A DNA stretch of 64,000 nt from Deinococcus sp. LM3 (GTDB lineage Bacteria; Deinococcota; Deinococci; Deinococcales; Deinococcaceae), in contig NZ_MUFV01000001.1 in NCBI RefSeq assembly GCF_002017875.1, positions 1,375,001-1,439,000 of the forward strand, given 5' to 3'. Under the pieces are notes generated by a model, which did not search any database, was not told where the DNA came from, and saw only the letters and a program-made list of their open reading frames with translations. Numbering within the stretch: position 1 is the stretch's first letter; every line of letters starts with the position of its first letter. The position numbers were made by a program, and so were the translations under genes. This document shows positions 13,248-23,240 of this stretch, in pieces.

Positions 13248-14675
13248 TTACTCGCGCAGGCGTTCCACGCGCAGCATGTTGGTCGTGCCGCGCACGCCGA
13301 ACGGCACGCCAGCCGTGATCACGTAGCGGTCGCCGACCTCGGCGAGTCCGCTGCGCCGCAGCTCGTCGTTCGCGATGCGGACCATGTCGTCGGTGTTGCG
13401 GGGGTCCTCGCTCAGGACCGGCACGACCCCCCACGACAGCGCCAGCTGGTTGCGGGTCGTCTCGTTGGGCGTCAGGGCGAGGATCGCCAGCGGAGGGCGG
13501 TTCTTGGCAATCCGGGCTGCCGCGCCGCCGGTGCTCGTGAAGGTCACGATGGCCGGGGAGTCCAGCTTCTCGCCGATGTTACAGGCGGCGTACGCGATGG
13601 AATCCTGCGCGAGTTCCGTGTCGATCACCAGCTGACGCTGGAGCATCTTGTAGTGCTCGCTGGCCTCGGCTTCACGGGCGATGGCGTCCATCATGGCGAC
13701 CGACTCGACCGGGTACAGGCCGGCGGCAGACTCGGCCGACAGCATCACGGCGTCCGTGCCGTCGTAGATGGCGTTCGCCACGTCGGAGGCCTCGGCGCGG
13801 GTGGGGCGCGGCAGGCTGATCATGCTCTCGAGCATCTGCGTGGCCGTGATGACGGGCTTGCCCGCCTCGCGGCACATGCGGATGATGCGTTTCTGGATGG
13901 TCGGCACCTGCTCGGGGCGCATCTCGACGCCCAGGTCACCGCGCGCGACCATGATGCCGTCCACTTCCTTCAGGATGTCCTCGAAGCGGTCCACGGCCTG
14001 CGGCTTCTCGATCTTCGCCATCAGCTTGGCGCGGCTACCGAAACGGGACATGTAGTGCCGGGCCAGCAGCAGGTCGTCACGGGAACGCACGAAGCTCAGC
14101 GCCACCCAGTCCACGCCCAGTTCCGCGCCGAACTCCATGTCCTGCACGTCCTTCTCGGACAGGGCCGGCACGCTCAGGTCGGCCTCGGGCACGTTGATGC
14201 CCTTGTTGTTCTTCAGGACGCCGCCGATCACGACGGTGGTCAGCACGTCGTTGCCGCGCACGCCCTCGACGCGCAGGGCCATGTTGCCGTCGTCGAGCAG
14301 CAGGGCCATGCCGGGCGTCACGTCGTGAATCAGGGCCTTGTAGGTCGTGCCGACGCGGGTGGCGTCGCCCTCGACGTCGTCCATGGTGATGGTGAACTTG
14401 TCACCGGGCGCCAGGGTGACGCTGCCCTCCGCGAAGCGACCCACGCGGATCTTGGGGCCCTGAAGGTCCTGCAGGATGCCGATGGTGACGCCCTTCTTGG
14501 CGGCCAGTTCACGGACCATCTGCAGGGTCTGGCGGTGGTCCTCGCGGTCGCCGTGGCTGAAGTTCATGCGGACGACGTTCAGGCCCGCGTCGATCATGCG
14601 GCTCAGGACTTCCGGGCTGCGGCTGGCGGGGCCGACGGTCGCCACGATCTTGGTGGCGCGGTCAATCTGTTTCAT
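13248..14675 (-). CDS. pyk: Pyruvate kinase
   Basis: Last step of glycolysis: phosphoenolpyruvate plus ADP gives pyruvate plus ATP. The 475-residue protein starts MKQIDRATKIVATVGPASRS, followed by RMNFSHG, and has the active-site signature around LMAKIEKPQAVDRFEDIL and DGIMVARGDLGVEM, then TATQMLESM. The C-terminal allosteric domain is present. AAAGGA precedes ATG 14675. It follows eno in the same direction, separated by 67 bp that hold a terminator-like hairpin, so partial co-transcription is likely. Confidence 0.97.
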   Translation of the reverse strand: MKQIDRATKIVATVGPASRSPEVLSRMIDAGLNVVRMNFSHGDREDHRQTLQMVRELAAKKGVTIGILQDLQGPKIRVGRFAEGSVTLAPGDKFTITMDDVEGDATRVGTTYKALIHDVTPGMALLLDDGNMALRVEGVRGNDVLTTVVIGGVLKNNKGINVPEADLSVPALSEKDVQDMEFGAELGVDWVALSFVRSRDDLLLARHYMSRFGSRAKLMAKIEKPQAVDRFEDILKEVDGIMVARGDLGVEMRPEQVPTIQKRIIRMCREAGKPVITATQMLESMISLPRPTRAEASDVANAIYDGTDAVMLSAESAAGLYPVESVAMMDAIAREAEASEHYKMLQRQLVIDTELAQDSIAYAACNIGEKLDSPAIVTFTSTGGAAARIAKNRPPLAILALTPNETTRNQLALSWGVVPVLSEDPRNTDDMVRIANDELRRSGLAEVGDRYVITAGVPFGVRGTTNMLRVERLRE

Positions 14676-14702
14676 GTGGAATCCTTTCCAATCACCTGAA
14701 AG

Positions 14703-14735
14703 GCCGGGCGGTGAGGATGATCCCCACCGCCCGGC
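14703..14735 (-). terminator. Hairpin between eno and pyk
   Basis: GCCGGGCGGTG and CACCGCCCGGC form an 11 bp GC stem with an 11 nt loop just after the eno stop, followed by CTTTC on the minus strand. It may attenuate read-through into pyk. Confidence 0.6.
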
Positions 14736-14742
14736 AACGCCC

Positions 14743-16011
<1,269 letters not shown>

Positions 16012-16096
16012 CGCTCATTCCTCCGAGGTTGGGGTTGCCTCCCGCCGCCGGGCTGCCGTGTGGCGGGACCACCGGTCGAGTAGGTGTACTTCAGAC

Positions 16097-16102
16097 ACTA
16101 TA
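16097..16102 (-). promoter_or_regulatory. Possible -10 box of eno
   Basis: TATAGT on the minus strand, about 85 nt before the eno start. No convincing -35 is seen. The dnaN-eno gap (16012-16234) also holds an 8 bp inverted repeat, CCTGTCAT (16175-16182) and ATGACAGG (16203-16210), which may end dnaN transcription. Confidence 0.35.
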
Positions 16103-16234
16103 AGCGGCTCAGGTCATGGAACGGTACACCCGGTCTAAGTCGAAGCGGCCACCCGAGGCTCCTCGCCCGGCGAACCTGTCATCTGGGATCGAAGCGGCCC
16201 ACATGACAGGTCCGTGCGGGCCACCACAGGCCCC

Positions 16235-17317
16235 TCAGACGCGCAGCGTGACCATGACCGCCATGTACCCGCCCCCGCCCGCCGCGCGGAAGATGGCGGG
16301 GCTCGTGGAGCCGCTGAACAGCAGCTCGGCTTCCCCCTCGATGGGACCCAGCGCGTCGAGGACATGCCGGGCGTTGAACGCGAGGCTCATGGCGGGCTCG
16401 GTGCCGCCCTGCACCACGTCCAGGGTGTCCTGCGCGCGGCCGTAATCGCCCTCGGCCGCCAGACGCAGCTTGCCCTCGGACACCAGGAATTCCACGCGGT
16501 TGTTGGCATTCTTGTCGGCCAGCACGGCCACGCGGTTCACGGCCTCCTTCAGGGCGGTGGCGGGCAGCGTGACCTGCAACTTGATGTCCTTGGGAATCAC
16601 GCGCTCGTAATCCGGGAAGTCGCCGTCGAGCAGTTTCAGGTTCATGTGCACGCGGTCGGTCGTGACGCTCAGCAGGCCGTCGCCGTACGTGAAGCGGGCC
16701 TCGCCGTCCTTGAGCACGCGGATCAGTTCGTCGACGCTTCGGGCCGGGATGATCAGGTTGCGGCCGTCTCCACTGGCCGGGAAATCCCGGATGGCGACGC
16801 GGTAGCCGTCGGAGGCGACCACGCGCGCGCCCTCAGGCCGGTGCTCGAGCTTGATACCCCGGAACACGGCCTGGAAAGCCTCGTTGCTGGCGGCGTAGCG
16901 CACGCTGGAAAAGGCGCGGGCCAGTTCCGTGGCGTCCAGGCTCACGTCGGCCTGCGAGGGGAAGCTCAGGGGCGGGTAGGCGTCCAGGTCGCCGGTCTGC
17001 AGCTTGAAGTCCGAGCCGCCGGCCCGCACGGCCAGTTCCGCGCCACTGAGTTCCAGTTCGACCAGTTCGCCGCCCAGGTTGCGGACGATCTGCGCGAACA
17101 GGTGGGCGGGAACCACGAAGTTCTGCGGGTTCCGGACCTCGGCCGGCACGAAGCACGACAGGTCGATTTCGAGGTTGGTGCCGCTGAGGGTCAGTCCCGC
17201 CTCGGTCGCCTCGACTTTCAGGGCCGTGAGCAGGGGGTTGCTGCTGCGACTGGGAACCACGCGTTCGAGAAGACCGAGCCCCTCACTGAGAATTTTTTTG
17301 GTGACGTGTACGTTCAT
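16235..17317 (-). CDS. dnaN: DNA polymerase III beta subunit (sliding clamp)
   Basis: Forms the ring that holds the replicative polymerase on DNA. The 360-residue protein starts MNVHVTKKILSEGLGLLERVVPSRSSNPLLTALKVE in two readable pieces, the usual clamp N-terminus, and has three repeated domains with the typical PDYERVIPK in the middle and GGGYMAVMVTLRV at the end. It lies across oriC from dnaA, the classic dnaA-oriC-dnaN order. Confidence 0.97.
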   Translation of the reverse strand: MNVHVTKKILSEGLGLLERVVPSRSSNPLLTALKVEATEAGLTLSGTNLEIDLSCFVPAEVRNPQNFVVPAHLFAQIVRNLGGELVELELSGAELAVRAGGSDFKLQTGDLDAYPPLSFPSQADVSLDATELARAFSSVRYAASNEAFQAVFRGIKLEHRPEGARVVASDGYRVAIRDFPASGDGRNLIIPARSVDELIRVLKDGEARFTYGDGLLSVTTDRVHMNLKLLDGDFPDYERVIPKDIKLQVTLPATALKEAVNRVAVLADKNANNRVEFLVSEGKLRLAAEGDYGRAQDTLDVVQGGTEPAMSLAFNARHVLDALGPIEGEAELLFSGSTSPAIFRAAGGGGYMAVMVTLRV

Positions 17318-17340
17318 GGCATGCCTCTCTGTCTGGGTCC

Positions 17341-17601
17341 TATCTTTTATCTGTTCTTATATTAAAAAAAGATAGTAGTAGTAGTAATAGGGCCTGTGGA
17401 AACTGTGGAAAAGTGGTCTAGGGCTGCGCCCAGAGCGGGTCTGTCCTGTGGACAAAATTGTGGATAAGTGGCACTTTCCTGTGGATAACCTGTGGACAAA
17501 AAGGGCAGTTATCCACAGGGGTCCAGGGGGACCGGGTTATCCACAATTTTATCCACAGAAAAAACGGGGTTATCCACAGGTTATCCACAGGGTTATCCAC
17601 A
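17341..17601 (+). other. oriC: Chromosomal replication origin (oriC)
   Basis: The 360 bp dnaA-dnaN gap has ten DnaA boxes. Four are TGTGGAYAA (17447, 17459, 17480, 17491) and six are TTATCCACA (17509, 17537, 17549, 17570, 17581, 17593). To their left, past a GC-rich GGGCC, is TAGTAGTAGTAGTAATAG (17373-17390), which read 3' to 5' away from the boxes gives six DnaA-trios (GAT or AAT). Next is an AT-rich unwinding region (17341-17370). Order and strand of the trios match the Bacillus model of origin opening. Confidence 0.95.
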
Positions 17602-17677
17602 GCTTGTGAAACTGCGCACACGGTTTTGGAACGGAATTTGGAACTTATTCTGCCGTCAGGAAAAAACGACCCCAGCA

Positions 17678-19054
17678 TTATGCCTCATTCTCGTCATCGG
17701 CCAGACCCTGCATCCGGCGCCGCAGCGTCTCGACCGCCGCCGTGATCTCGGGATCGCGGCCCACCTGCTCCGTCACCTTGCTGATGGCGTGCATGACGGT
17801 CGAGTGATCCCGCCCGAAGAACTGCCCGATCTCCGGCAGCGAATGATCTGTGAGCTCGCGGATCAGGTACTGCGCCACCTGACGCGGCAGCACCACCTCA
17901 CGCACCCGCCCCGACCCACGGATCACGTCCGGCGGCATGTTGTAATGCGCCGCCACCTGCTTGAGAACGTCCATCATCTCGACCTTGACTTCCTGCGGCG
18001 TGAACACGTTGCTCAGCGCCTTGGCCGCCACCGCCCGGCTGAAGGGCACGTTGTTCAGGCTGGAAAACGCCACCACCCGCATCAGCGCGCCTTCCAGTTC
18101 ACGGATGTTGCTCGTGACCTGCCGCGCGATCAGTTCCAGGACCTCCTGAGGAATGTCGATGCGGTTATGCTCGGCATTCATCTTCAGGATCGCCACGCGC
18201 GTTTCGTATTCCGGCGACTGGATGTCCGTGATCAGGCCCCACTCGAAGCGGCTGCGCAGCCGCCCCTCCAGCGTCTGGATGTCCTTCGGCGGCCGGTCGG
18301 AACTCAGGATGATCTGCTTGTGGTTCTCGTACAGCGCGTTGAAGGTGTGAAAAAACTCCTCCTGCGTGCGCTCCTTGCCAGCCAGGAACTGAATATCGTC
18401 GACCAGCAGCAGGTCCACACTGCGGTAGCGGTTGCGGAACTGCGTCATGCGGTCCTCGCGGATCGCGTTGATCAAGTCGTTCGTGAACGACTCGGTCGAG
18501 ACGTACTCGATGCGCTTACCCGGAAAGCGCTCGGTCATGTAATGCCCGACCGCGTGCATCAGGTGGGTCTTGCCCAGCCCGACGTCCCCGTAGATGAACA
18601 GCGGGTTGTACGCCTTGCCGGGCGACTCCGCGACGGCCAGCGCCGCCGCGTGCGCGAGGTTGTTGTTCGGCCCCACCACGAAGTTCTCGAAGGTGTACTT
18701 GGGGTTCAGGACCTTGCGGTTCTCGACGGGCGAGGGGGCCGGGGCAGCGCGCCCGGCCGGGGCCGGTGGGGGCGGCGGCGGGTCGCTGGGCAGCAGCAGT
18801 GCGTCCTGCGCGGCGGGCAGCACCTGGAAACTCACCTGCGGATTCTGCGCGCCCAGACTGCGCAGCGCGTCCTCCAGCAACTCCAGGTAATGCTTGCGGA
18901 ACCACTCCTGCGCGAACGAGTTGCGGACGCCCAGCACCAGCGAGCCTTCCTGCACGCCGAGGTTCTTCACGGGGGCGAACCAGGTGTGGTATTCCACCTC
19001 TGAAATGTTCTTGCGGACGTACCCAAGCACGTCCGCCCAGATTTCCTGCGAGAT
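17678..19054 (-). CDS. dnaA: Chromosomal replication initiator DnaA (ATC start)
   Basis: Binds DnaA boxes and opens oriC. Domain I begins SQEIWADVLGYVRKN; domain II is a linker with six prolines (92-97); the AAA+ domain has Walker A GDVGLGKTH (about 156-164) and Walker B LLLVDDIQF; domain IV ends with the box-binding signature GRDHSTVMHA. No ATG, GTG or TTG fits the conserved start, but ATC 19054 lies 8 nt after GGAGG. N-terminal proteomics in Deinococcus deserti showed DnaA starting at ATC, and the same reading fits here, giving 458 residues. Longer readings add a tail unlike any DnaA. Confidence 0.95.
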   Translation of the reverse strand: MSQEIWADVLGYVRKNISEVEYHTWFAPVKNLGVQEGSLVLGVRNSFAQEWFRKHYLELLEDALRSLGAQNPQVSFQVLPAAQDALLLPSDPPPPPPAPAGRAAPAPSPVENRKVLNPKYTFENFVVGPNNNLAHAAALAVAESPGKAYNPLFIYGDVGLGKTHLMHAVGHYMTERFPGKRIEYVSTESFTNDLINAIREDRMTQFRNRYRSVDLLLVDDIQFLAGKERTQEEFFHTFNALYENHKQIILSSDRPPKDIQTLEGRLRSRFEWGLITDIQSPEYETRVAILKMNAEHNRIDIPQEVLELIARQVTSNIRELEGALMRVVAFSSLNNVPFSRAVAAKALSNVFTPQEVKVEMMDVLKQVAAHYNMPPDVIRGSGRVREVVLPRQVAQYLIRELTDHSLPEIGQFFGRDHSTVMHAISKVTEQVGRDPEITAAVETLRRRMQGLADDENEA

Positions 19055-19104
19055 AAGGCGCACCTCCCTTAAGGCACTCTTGAAGCGGGGGTCAGCATAC
19101 CATC

Positions 19105-19148
19105 CGCCCCGGCTTCTCTCAGGGGTCCTGTGGAGAGAAGCCGGGGCG
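19105..19148 (-). terminator. Perfect 16 bp inverted repeat before dnaA
   Basis: CGCCCCGGCTTCTCTC and its exact complement around a 12 nt loop, between the epimerase stop and dnaA. It probably ends epimerase transcription and insulates dnaA. TATGCT just downstream on the minus strand could be the dnaA -10. Confidence 0.6.
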
Positions 19149-19167
19149 CCGGCTATTCTACCCGGCT

Positions 19168-20142
19168 CTACCTGGCCTGCTCTTCTCTCCACGCGGCCAG
19201 GGCCTGTGCCTCGCGCTCGGGCGTCAGGGCGTAGGTCAGGTCCGCCCCGGCACTCCAGGCACGGGTGTCGCGGGCTGTGACGGCCGGGTCACGCAGGGTC
19301 AGGCCCGCTGTCAGGGCCCGGTCGGCGCTCACGTCCATCAGGCCTGCCTGCTCGCCACTCTCCGGAATGAACAGCGGCAACTCCCGGAAGCCCAGGCCCA
19401 GGCGTTCCAGCGCGTCCGCCGGGACCCACACCGGGTGCCGGATGCCCAGCACGCCCGCGAAGGCCGCCCAGCTCAGGCGCGGCCCGGCCACGTTGAACAC
19501 GCCAGTCACGCTCTGCGCAACCACGCGCACCGTGAACGCGGCGAGGTCACGCGCGTCGATCACCTGCACGTGATCCTCGCCGTCGCCGGGCAGCAGGGTC
19601 TCCCCTCCCCCACCGGCAGCCCGGTCTGGCCAGTACGGGTAGCGGGCCGTGTGATCGAACGGCCCCGCCACGATCTGCGGCCGCAGGATGGTGGCGCGGT
19701 CCCCGAACACCTCCTGCACGATCTGCTCGCACGCGACCTTCAGCGGGCCGTAACTCGCGCCCGTCACCTCGGTCTGTTCTGCCGGCGCCGGAGGCAGCAG
19801 CGGATCGTCCTCCCGCACCGGGTGCCGCCCCGGCTCGGCGTACACGCTGACCGTGCTGACGAACACGTAACGGCCCACCCGGTCCCGCAGCTCCACCGCA
19901 CTCGCCCGCACGGCCGCTGGCGTGTACCCGCTGACATCCACGCAGGCGTCCCAGCGGCGCTCTGCCAGGGCGTCCAGGCCACCGGCCTCGCCCCGGTCGC
20001 CGCGCAGCCGCTCAACGTTCTCTGGCAACTCGTCCGGGGACTGCCCGCGCGTCAGGATGCTCACGCGGTGCCCGCCCGCCAGGAACGCCAGAACGATGTG
20101 CCGGCCCACGAACTGCGTGCCGCCCAGAATCAGGATGTCCAT
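19168..20142 (-). CDS. NAD-dependent epimerase/dehydratase-family protein
   Basis: A 324-residue extended short-chain dehydrogenase. The N-terminal Rossmann motif GGTQFVGRHIV binds NAD(P); STVSVYAEP holds the catalytic-type Ser, and the Tyr of the usual YxxxK may be in ASYGPLKVACE, which reads Y-G-P-L-K. The substrate is unknown; such proteins act on nucleotide sugars, or bind RNA. Only 18 bp separate it from a divergent gene, so the two promoters overlap. Confidence 0.85.
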   Translation of the reverse strand: MDILILGGTQFVGRHIVLAFLAGGHRVSILTRGQSPDELPENVERLRGDRGEAGGLDALAERRWDACVDVSGYTPAAVRASAVELRDRVGRYVFVSTVSVYAEPGRHPVREDDPLLPPAPAEQTEVTGASYGPLKVACEQIVQEVFGDRATILRPQIVAGPFDHTARYPYWPDRAAGGGGETLLPGDGEDHVQVIDARDLAAFTVRVVAQSVTGVFNVAGPRLSWAAFAGVLGIRHPVWVPADALERLGLGFRELPLFIPESGEQAGLMDVSADRALTAGLTLRDPAVTARDTRAWSAGADLTYALTPEREAQALAAWREEQAR

Positions 20143-20160
20143 GCGCCTATCCTGTCACCC

Positions 20161-20448
20161 ATGAAGGTGAGGTTCACACCGGGCCGCGTCCGCGCCCGCA
20201 TCGACGATCTGGAACTCGCGGCCCTGACGCGCGGCGAGTCCCTCGAAACCCGCGTCGAATGGCCCGGCGGAGGCTGGACCCTGACCCTCGATCCGCACGG
20301 CGACACCCTGAACGGAGAAGCCGGCCACCTGAGCGTGGGCCTGCGTGCCCGGCTCCCTGACCTGCTGGACCCCGCGCAGGAAGGCGTGACCCTGAACGGC
20401 CCGCCGCGCGTGACGGTGGAGAAGGACTTCGGCCCGCAGCACGGCTGA
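20161..20448 (+). CDS. DUF7009-like small protein
   Basis: A 95-residue protein starting MKVRFTPGRVRARIDDLEL. The pattern of a basic first strand, LETRVEWPG in the middle and a VEKDFGP ending resembles the small DUF7009 family of unknown function. TATCCT ends exactly 7 nt before ATG 20161, so the mRNA is probably leaderless. It is divergent from the epimerase gene; repeat copy 3 follows its stop. Confidence 0.7.
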   Translation: MKVRFTPGRVRARIDDLELAALTRGESLETRVEWPGGGWTLTLDPHGDTLNGEAGHLSVGLRARLPDLLDPAQEGVTLNGPPRVTVEKDFGPQHG

Positions 20449-20452
20449 GATG

Positions 20453-20600
20453 AACTCCGATTGAATGGTTTGCAAAAACCGTTCAATCCGAGCGGACTCG
20501 TAGAGCTGCGCAGCAGAGCGAGCAGGAGGGAGGCGGGTTCCGGGCGTGAAGTGGGCGACTCGGTGTTCTTCCGGGTTGCCAACGAAACAGACGGAACTCG
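20453..20600 (+). repeat. Structured intergenic repeat, copy 3
   Basis: About 148 bp, on the plus strand. The ends (GAACTCCG and CGGAACTC) are worn. Hairpin 1: GATTGAA...TTCAATC around GGTTT-GCAA-AAACC. Hairpin 2: GGCGACTCGG-TGTTCTT-CCGGGTTGCC, all pairs if G-U is allowed. The middle has GGGTTCCGGGCGTGAAG. It lies between convergent genes. Confidence 0.82.
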
Positions 20601-20610
20601 CCTGATCAGG

Positions 20611-21714
20611 TCAGCGTCGGCTCCAGCGCCCCCCGACTTCCTCGACCAGTCCGGCGAGTTGCAGCATGACCAGCGCGGTCTGCACGTCTGTCAGCGGCAG
20701 GCGCGCGCGGGCCTGAAGGTCGTCCAGGGTGGCGGGCGCATTGATGGCGGCCAGTACCTGCGCCTGCTCGGGCGGGAGGTTCAGGGCCGGTTGCTGCGGC
20801 ACGCTGCCCCACCCGAATTCGGTCAGGATGTCGGCGGCCGATTCGGTCAGGACCGCGCCGTCGCGGATCAGGGCGTGCGGCCCGGCGGCGCGCGGGTCCC
20901 CGGCGCGGCCCGGCACGGCGAACACGGTGCGCCCGCACTCCAGCGCGTGCGTGGCGGTGATCAGCGACCCGCTCTTGCGTTCACCCTCGACGACCAGCGT
21001 CCCGGCACTCAGGGCGGCGATCAGTCGGTTACGGGTCGGGAAGTGATGCTGCGCGGGACCGGTGCCCAGCGGGTACTCGCTGATCAGCGTGAGCCGTTCG
21101 GCCAGCCGCTCGTTCTCGCGGGGGTAGATGACGTTCACGGCGCTCCCCAGCACGCCCACACTCACACCCCCCGCCTCGACCGCCGCGCCGTGCGCCGCCG
21201 TGTCCACGCCACGCGCCAGTCCGCTGACCACGACCACGCCCGCGCGGGCGAGGTCTGCCGCGACCGTGCGGGTCAGCGAGACCGCGTGAGGACTGGCGGC
21301 GCGCGTACCCACGATCCCGATGGCGCGCGGCACGACCGGCAGGTCCGGCAGGTCGCCCAGCACCCACAGGACCGCCGGGGCGTCCTCCAGGGCGTCCAGT
21401 GCGGGCGGGTAACCGTCCAGGCCGCGCCCCAGCAGGGTCACGCCCAGCCGCGCGGCCTCGGTCAGTTCCGCCTGCGCCTGCTCGGCGGCTTTTGGGGTGC
21501 CGATGGCGGCCAGACTGCGGGTATCCAGGCCCGGCACGCCGCGCAGTTCGCTGCGGGGAGCGCGCAGCGCCGCGTGCGCTGACCCGAAGTGCACGCGCAG
21601 GCTCTCGGTGCGGCGCGGCCCCAGCCCCGGCGTGAAGCGCAGGGTCAGCAGCGCCAGCAGTTCCTCCGGCGCGGAGGGAGCGTGCAGGTCGGCGAACAGG
21701 GGGCGGCTGGTCAC
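20611..21714 (-). CDS. dprA: DNA-processing protein DprA
   Basis: DprA loads RecA on single-stranded DNA taken up during natural transformation; Deinococcus is naturally competent. The 367-residue protein has an N-terminal helical region, the Rossmann core (GIVGTRAASPHAVSL, VVSGLARGVDTAAH, VGVLGSAVNVIYPREN) and GTLVVEGERKSGSLITA, then a winged-helix C-terminus. The GTG start 21714 is 6 nt after TATGCT, a leaderless arrangement. An open frame extends further upstream into the kinase gene but is unlike DprA, so I reject it. Confidence 0.94.
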   Translation of the reverse strand: MTSRPLFADLHAPSAPEELLALLTLRFTPGLGPRRTESLRVHFGSAHAALRAPRSELRGVPGLDTRSLAAIGTPKAAEQAQAELTEAARLGVTLLGRGLDGYPPALDALEDAPAVLWVLGDLPDLPVVPRAIGIVGTRAASPHAVSLTRTVAADLARAGVVVVSGLARGVDTAAHGAAVEAGGVSVGVLGSAVNVIYPRENERLAERLTLISEYPLGTGPAQHHFPTRNRLIAALSAGTLVVEGERKSGSLITATHALECGRTVFAVPGRAGDPRAAGPHALIRDGAVLTESAADILTEFGWGSVPQQPALNLPPEQAQVLAAINAPATLDDLQARARLPLTDVQTALVMLQLAGLVEEVGGRWSRR

Positions 21715-21800
21715 CCGGTCAGCATACGGTCCGGGCCAGGCTGCGCGGGGTCGGAATGCGCTCCGCCCGGCGGGGGTGCCGGGCCGCACCTGCCCTGACT

Positions 21801-23240
21801 TCAGGAGCGGGCGGGCAGGGGCGGTTCGTTCAGCAGGTCGGTCTCTTCCACCTCGTCGGGTTCGTCGCTGTCGTCGCCCAGGGCCGCGCCGGGAATCGCC
21901 AGCGTGAACAGCGCGCCCCCCTCCGGGTGGTTCTCGCCGGTCAGGGTGCCCCCGTGCATCAGCGCGATCTGTCGCGACACGCTCAGGCCCAGGCCGCTGC
22001 TGCCCGCCCCGCTCACGAACGGCTGGAAGATCTGCTCTCCCAGTTCCGGCGGCAGGCCCGGCCCGCTGTCCCGCACCGTGAAGGTCAGCCACTCGGGCGT
22101 CTCGGTCAGGTTCAGGGTGACGGTGCCGTCCATTCCGGCGGCGCGGCGGGCGTTCGCCAGCAGGTTGCGCAGCGCCTGTGTCAGCCGGTCCGGGTCGCAC
22201 AGGATGCCGCCCTCCCAGTCGCCCGTGAAGGTCGTGCCGGGCACCAGCCGGTCCACGCGGCCGCGCAGCGTCCGGGCCGGGATGTAATGCCACGCGAGTT
22301 TCATCTCCAGTTCCCCGCGCGCCAGCTGCATCAGGTCCTGCGTGGTGAAGGTCAGCTCATCGGCGACCAGCGAGGCCCGCTGCACTTCCGGGTCGTTCGT
22401 GCGTTCCTCGGCGCGTTGCAGGCTGGCCTTCAGGACCGTCAGCGGCGCGCCCAGTTCATGCACGATCTGCCCCAGCAGTTGCTTCTCGCGCACCTGTCCG
22501 TCCTCGATGCGGACCAGCAGGCGGTTGATGGCGGTCAGCAGGCGGTGAACCTCGTCCTCCTGCGCCGGCAGCGGCAGCGTGGCGAGACTGCGGGTCGGGT
22601 CGATGCGGTCCGCGAGGTTCGCGGCGTGTTCCAGACCGCTCAGGGCGCGGCGGCCCACCCACCAGCCGGTCAGCAGCAGCAGCAGCGGGACCACGATCAG
22701 CGCCAGCAGCAGCGCGCTCAGGGCACTCTGCCGCGCGGCGATCAGGTCCACCTCGGGCAGGCCCACCCAGATCGTCCCGAAATCCCCCACCGGGCGCTGC
22801 ACGGCGCGGACACTGGTGTCCTGCACGGTCACCTGCCCCTGGGTGCCGAAGGGGAACGGCGCGTCGTTGAATTCCCGCAGGATCGGACTGGTCGCGTACA
22901 CCACGCCCTGCGTGTCGATCAGCATGGTGTACGCACTGGCGCTGCCCGCCGTGCGGCCCAGGCCCTGCTGCGCCCCGGTGAACGCCTCGGCCAGCGTGTC
23001 GGCGCGTTCGTTCAGGCGGTCCGTGAACTGCTGATCCATGCGCGACAGCAGCAGCGTCACCACGCCCAGACTGGTCAGCAGGATCAGGACCAGGGCCAGC
23101 AGGCTGTACGTCAGGGCCAGCCGGAAGCGCAGCGAGTGCCGCCACGCCACCCGCGCCGACACCAGCCCCCCGCCGGGAACCAGCAGCGCGGCCCGCCGCG
23201 ACCCGTCCGGGGGTGTCACGGGCCGCGCGGCCGGGGTCAT
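21801..23240 (-). CDS. Sensor histidine kinase
   Basis: A 479-residue membrane sensor. One membrane helix follows the basic N-terminus (SLRFRLALTYSLLALVLILL) and a second precedes a HAMP linker (LLLALIVVPLLLLLTGWW), with an extracytoplasmic sensor of about 140 residues between. The phospho-acceptor His is in IVHELGAPLTVLK. The ATP domain shows NLLANARRA, RDSGPGLPPE and SSGLGLSVSRQI. The ATG at 23240 overlaps the stop of the regulator as TGATG, so this is the partner kinase. The signal sensed is unknown. Confidence 0.93.
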   Translation of the reverse strand: MTPAARPVTPPDGSRRAALLVPGGGLVSARVAWRHSLRFRLALTYSLLALVLILLTSLGVVTLLLSRMDQQFTDRLNERADTLAEAFTGAQQGLGRTAGSASAYTMLIDTQGVVYATSPILREFNDAPFPFGTQGQVTVQDTSVRAVQRPVGDFGTIWVGLPEVDLIAARQSALSALLLALIVVPLLLLLTGWWVGRRALSGLEHAANLADRIDPTRSLATLPLPAQEDEVHRLLTAINRLLVRIEDGQVREKQLLGQIVHELGAPLTVLKASLQRAEERTNDPEVQRASLVADELTFTTQDLMQLARGELEMKLAWHYIPARTLRGRVDRLVPGTTFTGDWEGGILCDPDRLTQALRNLLANARRAAGMDGTVTLNLTETPEWLTFTVRDSGPGLPPELGEQIFQPFVSGAGSSGLGLSVSRQIALMHGGTLTGENHPEGGALFTLAIPGAALGDDSDEPDEVEETDLLNEPPLPARS

